Source: Desulfovibrionales bacterium
GTDB lineage: Bacteria > Desulfobacterota > Desulfovibrionia > Desulfovibrionales > Desulfomicrobiaceae
Length of the DNA: 23,468 bases
Direction: 5' to 3'
NCBI GenBank assembly: GCA_012727515.1
Contig: JAAYGZ010000017.1
Coordinates: 1 to 23,468 of the forward strand
The notes beneath the pieces are model-generated. The model searched no databases. It saw nothing but the letters and a program-made list of their open reading frames with translations, and had not been told where the DNA came from. Below, in pieces: positions 16,083 through 23,468 of this stretch. Numbering within the stretch: the first letter of the stretch is position 1; every line of letters begins with the position of its first letter. Both the position numbers and the translations under genes were made by a program.

Positions 16083-16745
16083 ATGAAAGTTGATGTGGTG
16101 CGCAATATTCTGGAGGCCAATGACGCGGTAGCTGCAGAACTTAATGCCCGTTTCAGCAGCCTGGGCATTCTGGCCTTAAACCTGATGAGTTCGCCAGGCT
16201 CTGGCAAAACCACTGTGCTGGAACGCACGCTGACAGACCTGAAGCAGGAATTTTCCATTGCCGTTATTGAGGGCGATTGTCAGACTGAAAACGATGCCCG
16301 CCGCGTGGCAGCAACAGGGGCCAGGGCTGTGCAGATCAATACCAAAGGCGGTTGTCACCTGGACAGCGCCATGGTTCGTGATGCCTGCGATGAACTGGGT
16401 CTGGACGGCACAGATATTTTAGTGGTGGAGAATGTGGGCAATCTGGTCTGCCCAGCAGAATTTCATGTTGGCGAGGACTACAAGGTCACGATTTTAAGCG
16501 TTACAGAAGGCGATGATAAGCCAGAGAAATACCCGTTTATTTTTGCTGAATCCAGGGTCATGATTCTTAATAAAATCGATCTGCTGCCCTATGTGAATTT
16601 TAATGTGGACCGGGCCTGCGCCTTTGCCCGTGCCGTGAACAGGGATATTGAAATTTTTTCTGTCTCAGCCACCACTGGCCAGGGCATGGAAGACTGGTAC
16701 GCCTGGCTGCGCCGTGAACGAGCCGCCAAGCAACAGAAAAAATAA
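16083..16745 (+). CDS. hypB: Hydrogenase nickel incorporation GTPase HypB
   Basis: SIMIBI-class GTPase that drives nickel insertion with HypA. The 220-residue protein has the P-loop SSPGSGKTT (36-44), EGDCQTENDARR, the G-domain metal site GGCHLD (Cys91, His92) with Cys123 in NLVCPAEF, and NKIDLLP (163-169). It lacks both the N-terminal CXXCGC motif of E. coli HypB and any His-rich stretch, so it is the short form without the extra high-affinity nickel site or storage tail. The start follows GAGGAG at 16071-16076. It converges with rsmB, 57 nt away. Confidence 0.95.
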   Translation: MKVDVVRNILEANDAVAAELNARFSSLGILALNLMSSPGSGKTTVLERTLTDLKQEFSIAVIEGDCQTENDARRVAATGARAVQINTKGGCHLDSAMVRDACDELGLDGTDILVVENVGNLVCPAEFHVGEDYKVTILSVTEGDDKPEKYPFIFAESRVMILNKIDLLPYVNFNVDRACAFARAVNRDIEIFSVSATTGQGMEDWYAWLRRERAAKQQKK

Positions 16746-16779
16746 GGAAAACATTGGATTTTCACTCTCGTGAAATGAC

Positions 16780-16804
16780 AAAAGAGAACTCTGCGGGACT
16801 TCTC
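16780..16804 (-). terminator. Weak terminator-like hairpin at the rsmB end
   Basis: On the minus strand GAGAA (plus 16800-16804) pairs with TTCTC (16784-16788), with two further inner pairs past a mismatch, and is followed by TTTT. A separate 6-bp hairpin, TTTCAC/GTGAAA with a TCTC loop, lies at 16760-16775. Neither is strong, but both sit in the 57-bp gap between convergent hypB and rsmB. Confidence 0.3.
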
Positions 16805-18134
16805 ATACATTATCCTCACGAAAATGGGCGATCGTACCCGCCAGAGTGGATCCAGGGGATGTGGTCTTGTGTAAAATTGCCCCGTAAAAAAATTCCCCGT
16901 CCTCTTCATGCAGGGAGGGCTGAATTTCGCGCAGCAAGCGAAACTGCGGATAAGCCTGCACAAAGGAAGCGATCTGATCCTCATTTTCCTGCCTGGTCAT
17001 GGTGCAGGTAATGTACACCAAGGCTCCGCCAGCAGGCAGCACAGAGGCTGCTGTCTCCAGAATCTGCTTTTGCAGGCCAGCCAGTTGGGCGCAGTCTGCT
17101 GCTGTGCGTTTCCATTTTGTGTCTGGTCGCCTGGAAAGCACGCCCAGGCCAGAGCACGGCACATCAAGCACTATGGTGCGCGGGGCAGAGCGCAAAGGAG
17201 CCAGGCCCTGGGCCTGGGCCAGAAAAACAGGAACAGCACAACCCAAACGCTGGGCCTCGGCCTGAATCTGGCGCAAACGAAACAACGAAACATCTGAGGC
17301 CCAGACCTGTTTGCCCTGCTCTGCCATGAGCAGGGTTTTGCCCCCTCGGCCAGCACAGGCATCCCAGATGGGTTCAGGCCAGCGCGATACTCCAAGAGCG
17401 TCCATGATTTTTTGTGCAGCCAGACTTTGCCGTGATGCCAGGCCCTGACGCACGGCCTGGTCTGCCAGCTCTGACCACTCGCGCACAGCCAAGCCCCAGC
17501 CCGCCCGCTCTAGTGTCAGTGGTTCCAGCTCTGCCAGCACAGCCTGGGCCTTGGGGCGCCCTGCATGGATGCGCAGCCCGATGTGCGGAGCGCGGATCGA
17601 GGCTTCCAGAAACTGCCTGGCACGGTCATGGCCGTAGTGCTTCAGCCACAAACTGACCAGCCAGCGCGGGCAGGAATACCAGGCAGACCAGAACTGCACC
17701 TGATCATGGGTTTTATACCGATAGTAGTCAGGCTGGGTAACGGCCCGACCCAGGCGCAGCAGATTGCGCAGCACGCCATTGGCCACCCGCCCCATGGTCT
17801 GGTCACAGCGTGCGCGTACCAGAGATACGGCCCAGTCCAGGCTGGCGTATTCAGGAATACGGTCCAGAAAAATAAGTTCATAAGCAGCCAGGCCCACAAT
17901 ACGACGCACCACAGGGGAGGTCTGGGCTGGCCTTTTAAAAAGCTGGTTCAGCAGAAAATCAATACGCCCGCGCAAACGCAGATATCCATAGGCCAGTTCT
18001 GTGGCCAGGCCCTTGTCCGGGCCATCTGCACACAAAGCAAGCACGTCATTTGCCGCACTTTGCAGATCCTGATGATTGTCCAGGGTGCGGCGCAAAATTT
18101 CCAGGGCCATGCGACGGGCAGGAGGAAGTCTCAT
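16803..18134 (-). CDS. rsmB: 16S rRNA m5C methyltransferase (RsmB/Sun family)
   Basis: SAM-dependent enzyme of the Nop2/Sun family; RsmB methylates C967 of 16S rRNA. The 443-residue protein has an N-terminal NusB-like RNA-binding domain (about 1-130) and a C-terminal methyltransferase. SAM-binding DACAGRGGKT is at 258-267, the motif IV DVPCSGLG at 324-331 (Cys327) and the catalytic TCT at 376-378 (Cys377). The frame is open 60 nt upstream, but the ATG at 18134 overlaps the DUF116 stop by 4 nt and has AGGAG 8 nt before, which decides the start. It is the last gene of the hisS-aspS-def-fmt-DUF116-rsmB operon. The linker of about 120 residues between the two domains is typical of the family. Confidence 0.93.
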   Translation of the reverse strand: MRLPPARRMALEILRRTLDNHQDLQSAANDVLALCADGPDKGLATELAYGYLRLRGRIDFLLNQLFKRPAQTSPVVRRIVGLAAYELIFLDRIPEYASLDWAVSLVRARCDQTMGRVANGVLRNLLRLGRAVTQPDYYRYKTHDQVQFWSAWYSCPRWLVSLWLKHYGHDRARQFLEASIRAPHIGLRIHAGRPKAQAVLAELEPLTLERAGWGLAVREWSELADQAVRQGLASRQSLAAQKIMDALGVSRWPEPIWDACAGRGGKTLLMAEQGKQVWASDVSLFRLRQIQAEAQRLGCAVPVFLAQAQGLAPLRSAPRTIVLDVPCSGLGVLSRRPDTKWKRTAADCAQLAGLQKQILETAASVLPAGGALVYITCTMTRQENEDQIASFVQAYPQFRLLREIQPSLHEEDGEFFYGAILHKTTSPGSTLAGTIAHFREDNV

Positions 18135-18928
18135 CGGGAAAACTCCTGAATAGCCCATTCCACCTGAGCCAGAGCCACGTCTGTGTCCAGACACGGGCCA
18201 AAGGGACGGGAGTTTAAAATGCCATACACAGGCAAGGGATAGGTATCCTGGATGCCACTGGCCAGATCGCGCTCACAGGCCACAGCAATGATCAGCCTGG
18301 GCCGATGCTGAACCACAATGCGCCGGGCAATGGTTCCGCCTGTGGCCACGGCCAGATGCACGCCGTATGCGTCACGCAAGGCCAGAAGCCCTGCCAGGGC
18401 GCAGTCTCCGCATCGTTTACAATTATCCACCGTATAGGTCAGACGAAATTTACAGCGGCTGTTCTGAATGCAGTGCGGCATGAGCAAAAGAAGTGTCTCT
18501 GCCGGATAGCGGTGGCCTTCTCCTTTGACCAGCTCATTATTAACCTTGATAAACGAGGCCCGCACTGTTTGCTTGGGAATGCCCAGCACCCGGCCCAGCA
18601 AGGTCATTAACGGCAGAAATAATTTGATGGTCACCCCGCGCAGTCGTTTTGACAAGAGCACGGGCCGCCCAAGCAGGATATTTAAGACCAGGGCTAAGGC
18701 TGCCCAGGCAATGACCAGAATCAGTGCCCCAATGACCAGGCCAAAAACCCAGGGCGCAGCAGGGTGCAAAGAACCAAGCCCCACATAGGGGATATACCAC
18801 AACAGGGTCAGGATAAGGCAGATAAGAATGGAGGAGCCGGTAATCAGGCCAATAAAGACACGCTTGCGAGTGCGGAACGCATCCCGGATTTCATTTTCCA
18901 AAGGGCTGCGAGGCGTGGTCTTTGCCAT
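18131..18928 (-). CDS. DUF116 family membrane protein with cysteine clusters
   Basis: The 265-residue protein is a DUF116 member. Two transmembrane helices (about 24-46 and 58-86) lie near the N-terminus, followed by a cytoplasmic domain with MPHCIQNSRCK (Cys153, Cys159) and DNCKRCGDC (Cys170, Cys173, Cys176), plus Cys219 and Cys246. The CX2CX2C motif suggests a metal or Fe-S cluster, but the function is unknown. It starts 5 nt after the fmt stop and overlaps rsmB by 4 nt, with AGGAG upstream, so it is embedded in a translation operon. DUF116 genes often lie beside fmt and rsmB in sulfate reducers and Firmicutes, as I recall; the reason is not known. Confidence 0.88.
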   Translation of the reverse strand: MAKTTPRSPLENEIRDAFRTRKRVFIGLITGSSILICLILTLLWYIPYVGLGSLHPAAPWVFGLVIGALILVIAWAALALVLNILLGRPVLLSKRLRGVTIKLFLPLMTLLGRVLGIPKQTVRASFIKVNNELVKGEGHRYPAETLLLLMPHCIQNSRCKFRLTYTVDNCKRCGDCALAGLLALRDAYGVHLAVATGGTIARRIVVQHRPRLIIAVACERDLASGIQDTYPLPVYGILNSRPFGPCLDTDVALAQVEWAIQEFSR

Positions 18929-18933
18929 GGGCC

Positions 18934-19935
18934 TTATGCTCCTGAGCAGGTGGAGTCAGGCTTGAGCACATGGCTGCCTGTACAACGGCTCAGGTATCCG
19001 CAATAAAATTCCTGGCCGCACAACGGCTTGCTGTTGGCAGGTTTAATAGTGGGCGCAGCATAGAGCCTGTCCGCGCAGGCAATGAGCACGTCACTGCCTG
19101 CAATACCCACAATCTGTCCAGGCTCTATATGGGCCGGACGTTCTGCCCCGATTTTCCCCGGATACACGGTCAGGCGCACAGACCTGTCAGGCATACCGCT
19201 CCAGTCAAACCAGGAGCCTGGCCAGGGAAACAGGCCGCGAATACGATTATGCACGGTCAGGGCTGGCTGATTCCAGTCAATGCGCCCTTCTTCTTTACTC
19301 AGCTTGGAGGCATAGGTCGCGCGGTCATGATCCTGGGCAATGCGCACCAGCCCGCCCTGGTACATCTTGCCCAAAGCCTGCACCAGAAGCCGCCCGCCCA
19401 GATCAGCCAGCTCATCGTGTAAGCTCTGGGCAGTGTCATCAATCCCAATGGCCAGGCTGCGCTGTAGTAAAATATCGCCACTGTCCAGGCCAGCTTCCAT
19501 CTGCATGATGGTAATGCCCGTGACATGACGACCATCCACAATGGCGCGGTGAATGGGAGCAGCTCCCCGGTATTCTGGCAAGAGTGAAGCATGAACATTG
19601 ATGGCCCCAAGGGGCGGAATATCCAGAACGACCTGGGGCAGAATCAAACCATACGCTGCCACAAGCAGTATGTCCGGACGCAGGGCAGCCAATTCCTGCA
19701 CCTGGGCCTGATCTTTGAAATGTACAGGCTGAAAAACAGGGACATCTGCTTCCAGGGCCAGGACTTTAACCGGAGACAGGGTGCAGACCTGGCCACGACC
19801 ACAGGGCCGGTCAGGCTGGCAATACACACCCACTACCTGGCACCCGTCCCAGTCCAGCACATGGCGCAAGGACACTGCGGCAAAATCCGGAGTGCCCATG
19901 AACACGGCCCTTATGCGCTTTTCTGCCGTAACCAT
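18934..19935 (-). CDS. fmt: Methionyl-tRNA formyltransferase
   Basis: It formylates initiator Met-tRNA with 10-formyl-tetrahydrofolate. The 333-residue protein is slightly longer than E. coli Fmt (315). The N-terminal catalytic domain holds VFMGTPDFAA, AAYGLILP, and the catalytic triad Asn113, His115 and Asp151 in INVHASLLPEYRGAAPIHRA and EAGLDSGDIL. The C-terminal OB-like tRNA-binding domain begins near residue 215 (NRIRGLFPWPGSWF). A Cys-bearing tail (YLSRCTGSHVLKPDSTCSGA) extends beyond the usual end. The start overlaps the end of def by 25 nt in a different frame, typical of the def-fmt pair. Confidence 0.97.
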   Translation of the reverse strand: MVTAEKRIRAVFMGTPDFAAVSLRHVLDWDGCQVVGVYCQPDRPCGRGQVCTLSPVKVLALEADVPVFQPVHFKDQAQVQELAALRPDILLVAAYGLILPQVVLDIPPLGAINVHASLLPEYRGAAPIHRAIVDGRHVTGITIMQMEAGLDSGDILLQRSLAIGIDDTAQSLHDELADLGGRLLVQALGKMYQGGLVRIAQDHDRATYASKLSKEEGRIDWNQPALTVHNRIRGLFPWPGSWFDWSGMPDRSVRLTVYPGKIGAERPAHIEPGQIVGIAGSDVLIACADRLYAAPTIKPANSKPLCGQEFYCGYLSRCTGSHVLKPDSTCSGA

Positions 19936-20420
19936 TTTTTAACCTTTCTTTCATACAATGAACGTTTGAGCTTGCTGATGCGATCAATGAACAGCACTCC
20001 ATCAAGATGGTCCAGCTCATGCTGCAGACAAATAGCTAGCAGGTCATCTGCATCCAGTTCTATGGGCTTGCCATCCAGATCCTGGGCTGAAAGATGTACC
20101 CGTTCAGCCCGGCGTACCGTGGTTCTGTACCCGCGCACAGACAAACAACCCTCTTCAGACTCTACCTCACCTTCCGGGCACGAAAGCACAGGATTGACAA
20201 AAACCTGCAACGCCTCGCGTTTTTCCGGACCACTTAAATCAACGGTAATCAGGCGCAGACTTTCCGCCACTTGCGGCGCAGCCAGGCCAATACCTTTGTT
20301 GGCATACATAAGTTCTGCCATTTCAGCGGCCAGAGCGCGGATATCTTCGGTAATTTCCGTTACAGGCTTGGCTTTTTGCGCCAGCACTGGATGAGGATAG
20401 GTGACAATCGTGCGTTCCAT
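19911..20420 (-). CDS. def: Peptide deformylase
   Basis: Iron-dependent hydrolase that removes the formyl group from nascent chains. The 169-residue protein has the three family motifs: GIGLAAPQ (43-50), EEGCLS (89-94, metal ligand Cys92) and HELDHLDG (134-141, metal ligands His134 and His138, catalytic Glu135). The ATG at 20420 lies 3 nt downstream of the aspS stop, so the two are likely coupled. The partner fmt follows with an overlap. Confidence 0.98.
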   Translation of the reverse strand: MERTIVTYPHPVLAQKAKPVTEITEDIRALAAEMAELMYANKGIGLAAPQVAESLRLITVDLSGPEKREALQVFVNPVLSCPEGEVESEEGCLSVRGYRTTVRRAERVHLSAQDLDGKPIELDADDLLAICLQHELDHLDGVLFIDRISKLKRSLYERKVKKWLRQKSA

Positions 20421-20423
20421 GTC

Positions 20424-22220
20424 TTACTCTTTGGGCTTTTCGCGCAGTCGCAACCCCAGATCGCGCAACTGCACAGGTTCTACTGCTGAAGGCGCTTCAG
20501 TCATTAAACAGGTTGCTTTCTGGGTTTTGGGAAAAGCAATAACATCGCGGATGGATTTAGCGCCGGTCAAGAGCATGATAAGGCGGTCCAGACCAAAGGC
20601 AATGCCTCCATGCGGTGGAGCGCCAAAGACCAGCGCATCCAGTAAAAAGCCAAACTTGGCCCTGGCCTCAGCTTCGTCAATGCCCAGGGCCGCAAACATC
20701 TGCTGCTGGGTTTCCGGGTTATGGATACGAATGGACCCGCCCCCCACCTCTGTTCCATTAAGCACCAGATCATAGGCCCTGGCCACGGCCTGGGCTGGAT
20801 TCTGAGCCAGAGCCTGCATGTCTTTGGGCGCGGTAAAAGGATGGTGCATGGCCACCCAGCGCTTTTCATCCGGGTTCCATTCCAGAAGCGGAAAATCCGT
20901 CACCCACAGGGGCGCAAAACTGCCCTCTGGAATAAGACCAAAGCGTTCACCCAGTTGCAGGCGCAAATTGCCCAGGGCGCTATTGACCATATCAGGCGCA
21001 CCGGCCTGGAAAAAAACAATATCCCCTGGCTCAAGACCCAGGGCTGTGGTCAGGCCGCTGCGCTCAGCATCGCTTAAAAACTTGGCAATGGGTGACTGCC
21101 AGCCATCTTCTTTGATTTTGATCCAGGCCAGGCCCTGAGCGCCATAAATTTTGACGAACTCAGTAAAATCGTCAATTTCCTTGCGTGATAATTCACTGCC
21201 CCCTGGCACACGCAGGGCCTTGACCAAAGCAGCAGTGGCAAAGAGCTTAAACTCAGATCCACGCACCACTTCAGTCACATCCTGAAGCGTAAGACCAAAG
21301 CGCAGATCAGGCTTATCCACCCCGTACTCAGCCATGGCCTGGGCATAGGTCATGCGCGGCAAAGGCAAGGGCAGTTCCTGGCCCAGAGCATCCTGAAAAA
21401 CACGGGCCATCATGCCTTCAGCCAGCTCCATGACCTGCTCTTCATCCACAAAGGACATTTCCATATCAATCTGCGTAAATTCAGGCTGACGATCTGCGCG
21501 TAAATCCTCGTCACGAAAGCATTTAACAATCTGGTAATAACGATCCAACCCACCGCACATGAGCAGTTGCTTAAACAGCTGAGGCGACTGGGGCAGGGCA
21601 TAGAACTGGCCCTGATTCACCCGGCTGGGCACTAAAAAGTCCCGCGCTCCTTCCGGGGTGGATTTGGTCAGCACCGGAGTTTCAATTTCCAGAAATCCCT
21701 GTTCATCCAGGTAGCGCCGCACGGCCTGGGAAACCCGGTTGCGCAGGATAAGATTGTCGGCCATGGTTGTGCGCCGCAAATCCAGAAAACGGTAGGTGAG
21801 GCGCAGGTTTTCCGATACATCGACCCGGTCTTCAATGGGAAAGGGTGGCGTTTTGGCCGTGTTTAAGAGCTTGAATTCCGTGACATAGACCTCGATGGCT
21901 CCAGTGGCCAGCTTGGTATTGATCATGTCATCCGGACGCTTGCGCACCACGCCCTTGATGGCCAGCACATATTCAGTGCGCAGTACATGAGCGCGTTCAT
22001 GGGCCTTAGGCGCCAGATCAGGTGAAAAAACAACCTGGGTCAGGCCGTAGCGATCCCTCAGGTCAATAAAAATAAGGCCGCCATGATCCCGGCGGTACTG
22101 CACCCAGCCCATAAGGCATACTTCCTGTCCTTCCTGAGCCTGATTCAGGGCCGCACAGGTATGGGTTCTGCGCCAGCACCCAAGAGCATCCATTGTCCGT
22201 TCTGTTTCGCGTGTATCCAT
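20424..22220 (-). CDS. aspS: Aspartyl-tRNA synthetase
   Basis: Class II synthetase that charges tRNA-Asp; the cognate tRNA gene is at 49-125. The 598-residue protein is of bacterial length. It has the OB-fold anticodon domain ([20 protein letters not shown]), class II motif 1 with FLEIETPVL, motif 2 in [20 protein letters not shown], the GAD insertion domain and motif 3 [12 protein letters not shown]. The ATG at 22220 has GAGG about 12 nt upstream; a second ATG nine codons later is a possible alternative. Whether it also charges tRNA-Asn cannot be decided from this window. It starts 51 nt after the hisS stop. Confidence 0.97.
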   Translation of the reverse strand: MDTRETERTMDALGCWRRTHTCAALNQAQEGQEVCLMGWVQYRRDHGGLIFIDLRDRYGLTQVVFSPDLAPKAHERAHVLRTEYVLAIKGVVRKRPDDMINTKLATGAIEVYVTEFKLLNTAKTPPFPIEDRVDVSENLRLTYRFLDLRRTTMADNLILRNRVSQAVRRYLDEQGFLEIETPVLTKSTPEGARDFLVPSRVNQGQFYALPQSPQLFKQLLMCGGLDRYYQIVKCFRDEDLRADRQPEFTQIDMEMSFVDEEQVMELAEGMMARVFQDALGQELPLPLPRMTYAQAMAEYGVDKPDLRFGLTLQDVTEVVRGSEFKLFATAALVKALRVPGGSELSRKEIDDFTEFVKIYGAQGLAWIKIKEDGWQSPIAKFLSDAERSGLTTALGLEPGDIVFFQAGAPDMVNSALGNLRLQLGERFGLIPEGSFAPLWVTDFPLLEWNPDEKRWVAMHHPFTAPKDMQALAQNPAQAVARAYDLVLNGTEVGGGSIRIHNPETQQQMFAALGIDEAEARAKFGFLLDALVFGAPPHGGIAFGLDRLIMLLTGAKSIRDVIAFPKTQKATCLMTEAPSAVEPVQLRDLGLRLREKPKE

Positions 22221-22271
22221 AAAAAATATATCCTCACCTCAGGCTACATGGCCTGTTCTGTCATGCACTTG

Positions 22272-23468
22272 TTATTGTTTCTTAAAGCCTAAGGCCTGTT
22301 CCAGATCTTCCTGGCCAATGGTTTTCTGCACGCCTGTGGCCATGTCCTTGACCACAATAAGGCCAGACTGCATTTCATTCTGCCCCAGCACAAAACAGGT
22401 TTTTACACTCAGTTTGTTAGCCTGGCGCATCTGACTTTTAATACTTTTGGCCTCAAAAGCCACTTCACCGCAAAAACCGCGCTCACGCAGGCGCTGGGCC
22501 AGCAGCAGCCCGGTGCTCAGTGCTCCGGCATCCAGAACTGCCAGATAAAAATCCGGGCTGGCAATAGGCAGTGGAGGGCACAGCAAGGCCAGACGCTCCA
22601 TGCCACAGGCAAAGCCAACAGCCGGCAAATCCGGGCCGCCAAGCTGCTTGATCAGGCCATCATAGCGCCCGCCTCCGGCAATGGCGGTCTGGGAGCCAAT
22701 GTCACCAGACACAACCTCAAAGGTGGTGCGTTGGTAATAATCCAGCCCGCGCACCAGGCGGTCATTGATGCGATAGTCAAGCCGGGCGCTGTCTAAAATA
22801 GCCCGCACCTGAGAAAAATGTGCTGCGCAATCCGGACACAAAGAATCAGCAATGCGCGGCGCATCTGCCACCAGAGCTGCACACGCAGGCACTTTGCAGT
22901 CCAGCACGCGCAAGGGATTGGTTGTGCTGCGCCGTTTGCAGTCTTCACATAATTGGTCGTGATCAATGCCAGCTAAAAATGCGCGTAATTGCTCATGAAA
23001 CACTGGCCTGCACTGGCGGCATCCAAGGGAGTTCAGTTCCAGGGCAATGTTCTGCAAACCCAGCTTGGTCAGAAACGTCCACAGCATGAGCACCACTTCA
23101 GCATCTGCCTGCGGGGTATCTGTGCCCAGTACTTCCACGTCAAGCTGGTGAAACTGACGCAAACGCCCTTTTTGGGGCCGCTCATAGCGAAACATCGGCC
23201 CATAGGCGAACAATTTGGTCACGCCTTCCTGATTTGCCAGGCCTGATTCAATAAAAGCCCGTAAAATTCCGGCAGTGGCTTCCGGACGCATGGTCAGGGA
23301 ACGGCCCTTGCGATCTGCAAAGGTGTACATCTCTTTCTGGACCACATCGGTTTCTTCGCCAATGGAGCGGGAAAAAAGTTCTGTTTTTTCCAAAACAGGA
23401 ATGCGCACTTCCTGACATCCGTATGCGCCAAAAACCTCACGGGCCAGGGACTCCATGTGGGCATGGAC
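22272..23468 (-). CDS. hisS: Histidyl-tRNA synthetase (5' end beyond the window)
   Basis: Class II synthetase for tRNA-His, 398 residues visible. The frame is open to the right edge (codons for V-H-A-H precede the first Met), and the N-terminal residues usually found before ESLAREVFGAYGC are missing, so the true start lies outside. Motif 2 is in TMRPEATAGILRA and FRYERPQKGRLRQFHQLDVE. The histidine-A motif is in RGLDYYQRTTFEV, and AGGGRYDGL is motif 3-like. A cysteine-rich insert (CRQC ... CEDCKRR ... LDCKVPAC) lies near the middle, as in many bacterial HisRS. The C-terminal anticodon-binding domain ends in LEQALGFKKQ. It heads, or is near the head of, the translation operon. Confidence 0.97.
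   Translation of the reverse strand, partial: VHAHMESLAREVFGAYGCQEVRIPVLEKTELFSRSIGEETDVVQKEMYTFADRKGRSLTMRPEATAGILRAFIESGLANQEGVTKLFAYGPMFRYERPQKGRLRQFHQLDVEVLGTDTPQADAEVVLMLWTFLTKLGLQNIALELNSLGCRQCRPVFHEQLRAFLAGIDHDQLCEDCKRRSTTNPLRVLDCKVPACAALVADAPRIADSLCPDCAAHFSQVRAILDSARLDYRINDRLVRGLDYYQRTTFEVVSGDIGSQTAIAGGGRYDGLIKQLGGPDLPAVGFACGMERLALLCPPLPIASPDFYLAVLDAGALSTGLLLAQRLRERGFCGEVAFEAKSIKSQMRQANKLSVKTCFVLGQNEMQSGLIVVKDMATGVQKTIGQEDLEQALGFKKQ

Noticed and set aside
17565..18149. 194-codon plus-strand open frame opposite rsmB
   Set aside because: It is a shadow of the well-supported rsmB coding strand and has no ribosome site or motif.
22240..22255. 5-bp hairpin CAGGC/GCCTG between hisS and aspS
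   Set aside because: Too short and without a T run, so not a terminator; aspS is likely cotranscribed with hisS.

Overview
The window reads as a chromosomal segment from an anaerobic, sulfate-reducer-like bacterium of the Desulfovibrionales type. This placement is inferred from gene content and protein resemblance, not from a search. The pointers are a rubrerythrin about 190 residues long like that of Desulfovibrio, a DUF116 membrane protein, nickel-hydrogenase maturation genes hypA and hypB, a type III pantothenate kinase, and a CBS-CBS-ACT protein. Most genes have moderate to moderately high GC and compact spacing (many ATGA overlaps). One AT-rich gene next to tRNAs stands out.

Layout. 1-170: the 3' end of a tRNA (probably Val), a complete tRNA-Asp and a strong intrinsic terminator. 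254-718: an AT-rich pRiA4b ORF-3-like gene, probably accessory. 861-3388: sulfur assimilation, with a PP-loop protein of the CysH/CysD superfamily (+) facing a cysK-cysE operon (-). 3570-7835: a tight plus-strand run of a Trm112-like zinc ribbon, a TatD metallohydrolase, a bacterial cereblon-type CULT-domain protein, an unrecognised 252-residue protein, and a divergent EF-G paralogue, ending at a bidirectional terminator. 7904-8482: rubrerythrin (-), preceded by a 361-bp AT-rich stretch with a promoter-like element and a perfect palindrome but no convincing gene. 8844-13569: a minus-strand operon CBS/ACT - trxB - coaX - eno - folD. 13713-16745: a plus-strand run of a secreted two-LysM protein, a small unknown protein, hypA and hypB. 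16803 to the right edge: a minus-strand translation operon hisS (cut by the edge) - aspS - def - fmt - DUF116 - rsmB.

How the genes fit together. cysE and cysK make cysteine from serine and sulfide. The translation operon joins two aminoacyl-tRNA synthetases, initiator-tRNA formylation, nascent-chain deformylation and 16S rRNA methylation. HypA and HypB deliver nickel to hydrogenase. TrxB and rubrerythrin serve thiol and peroxide homeostasis in an anaerobe. The most striking item is the 134-residue CULT protein at 4592-4996. It keeps the three tryptophans and four zinc cysteines of the thalidomide-binding domain of cereblon at almost exactly the human spacing. It sits within a possible operon with an EF-G paralogue and a protein of unknown function.
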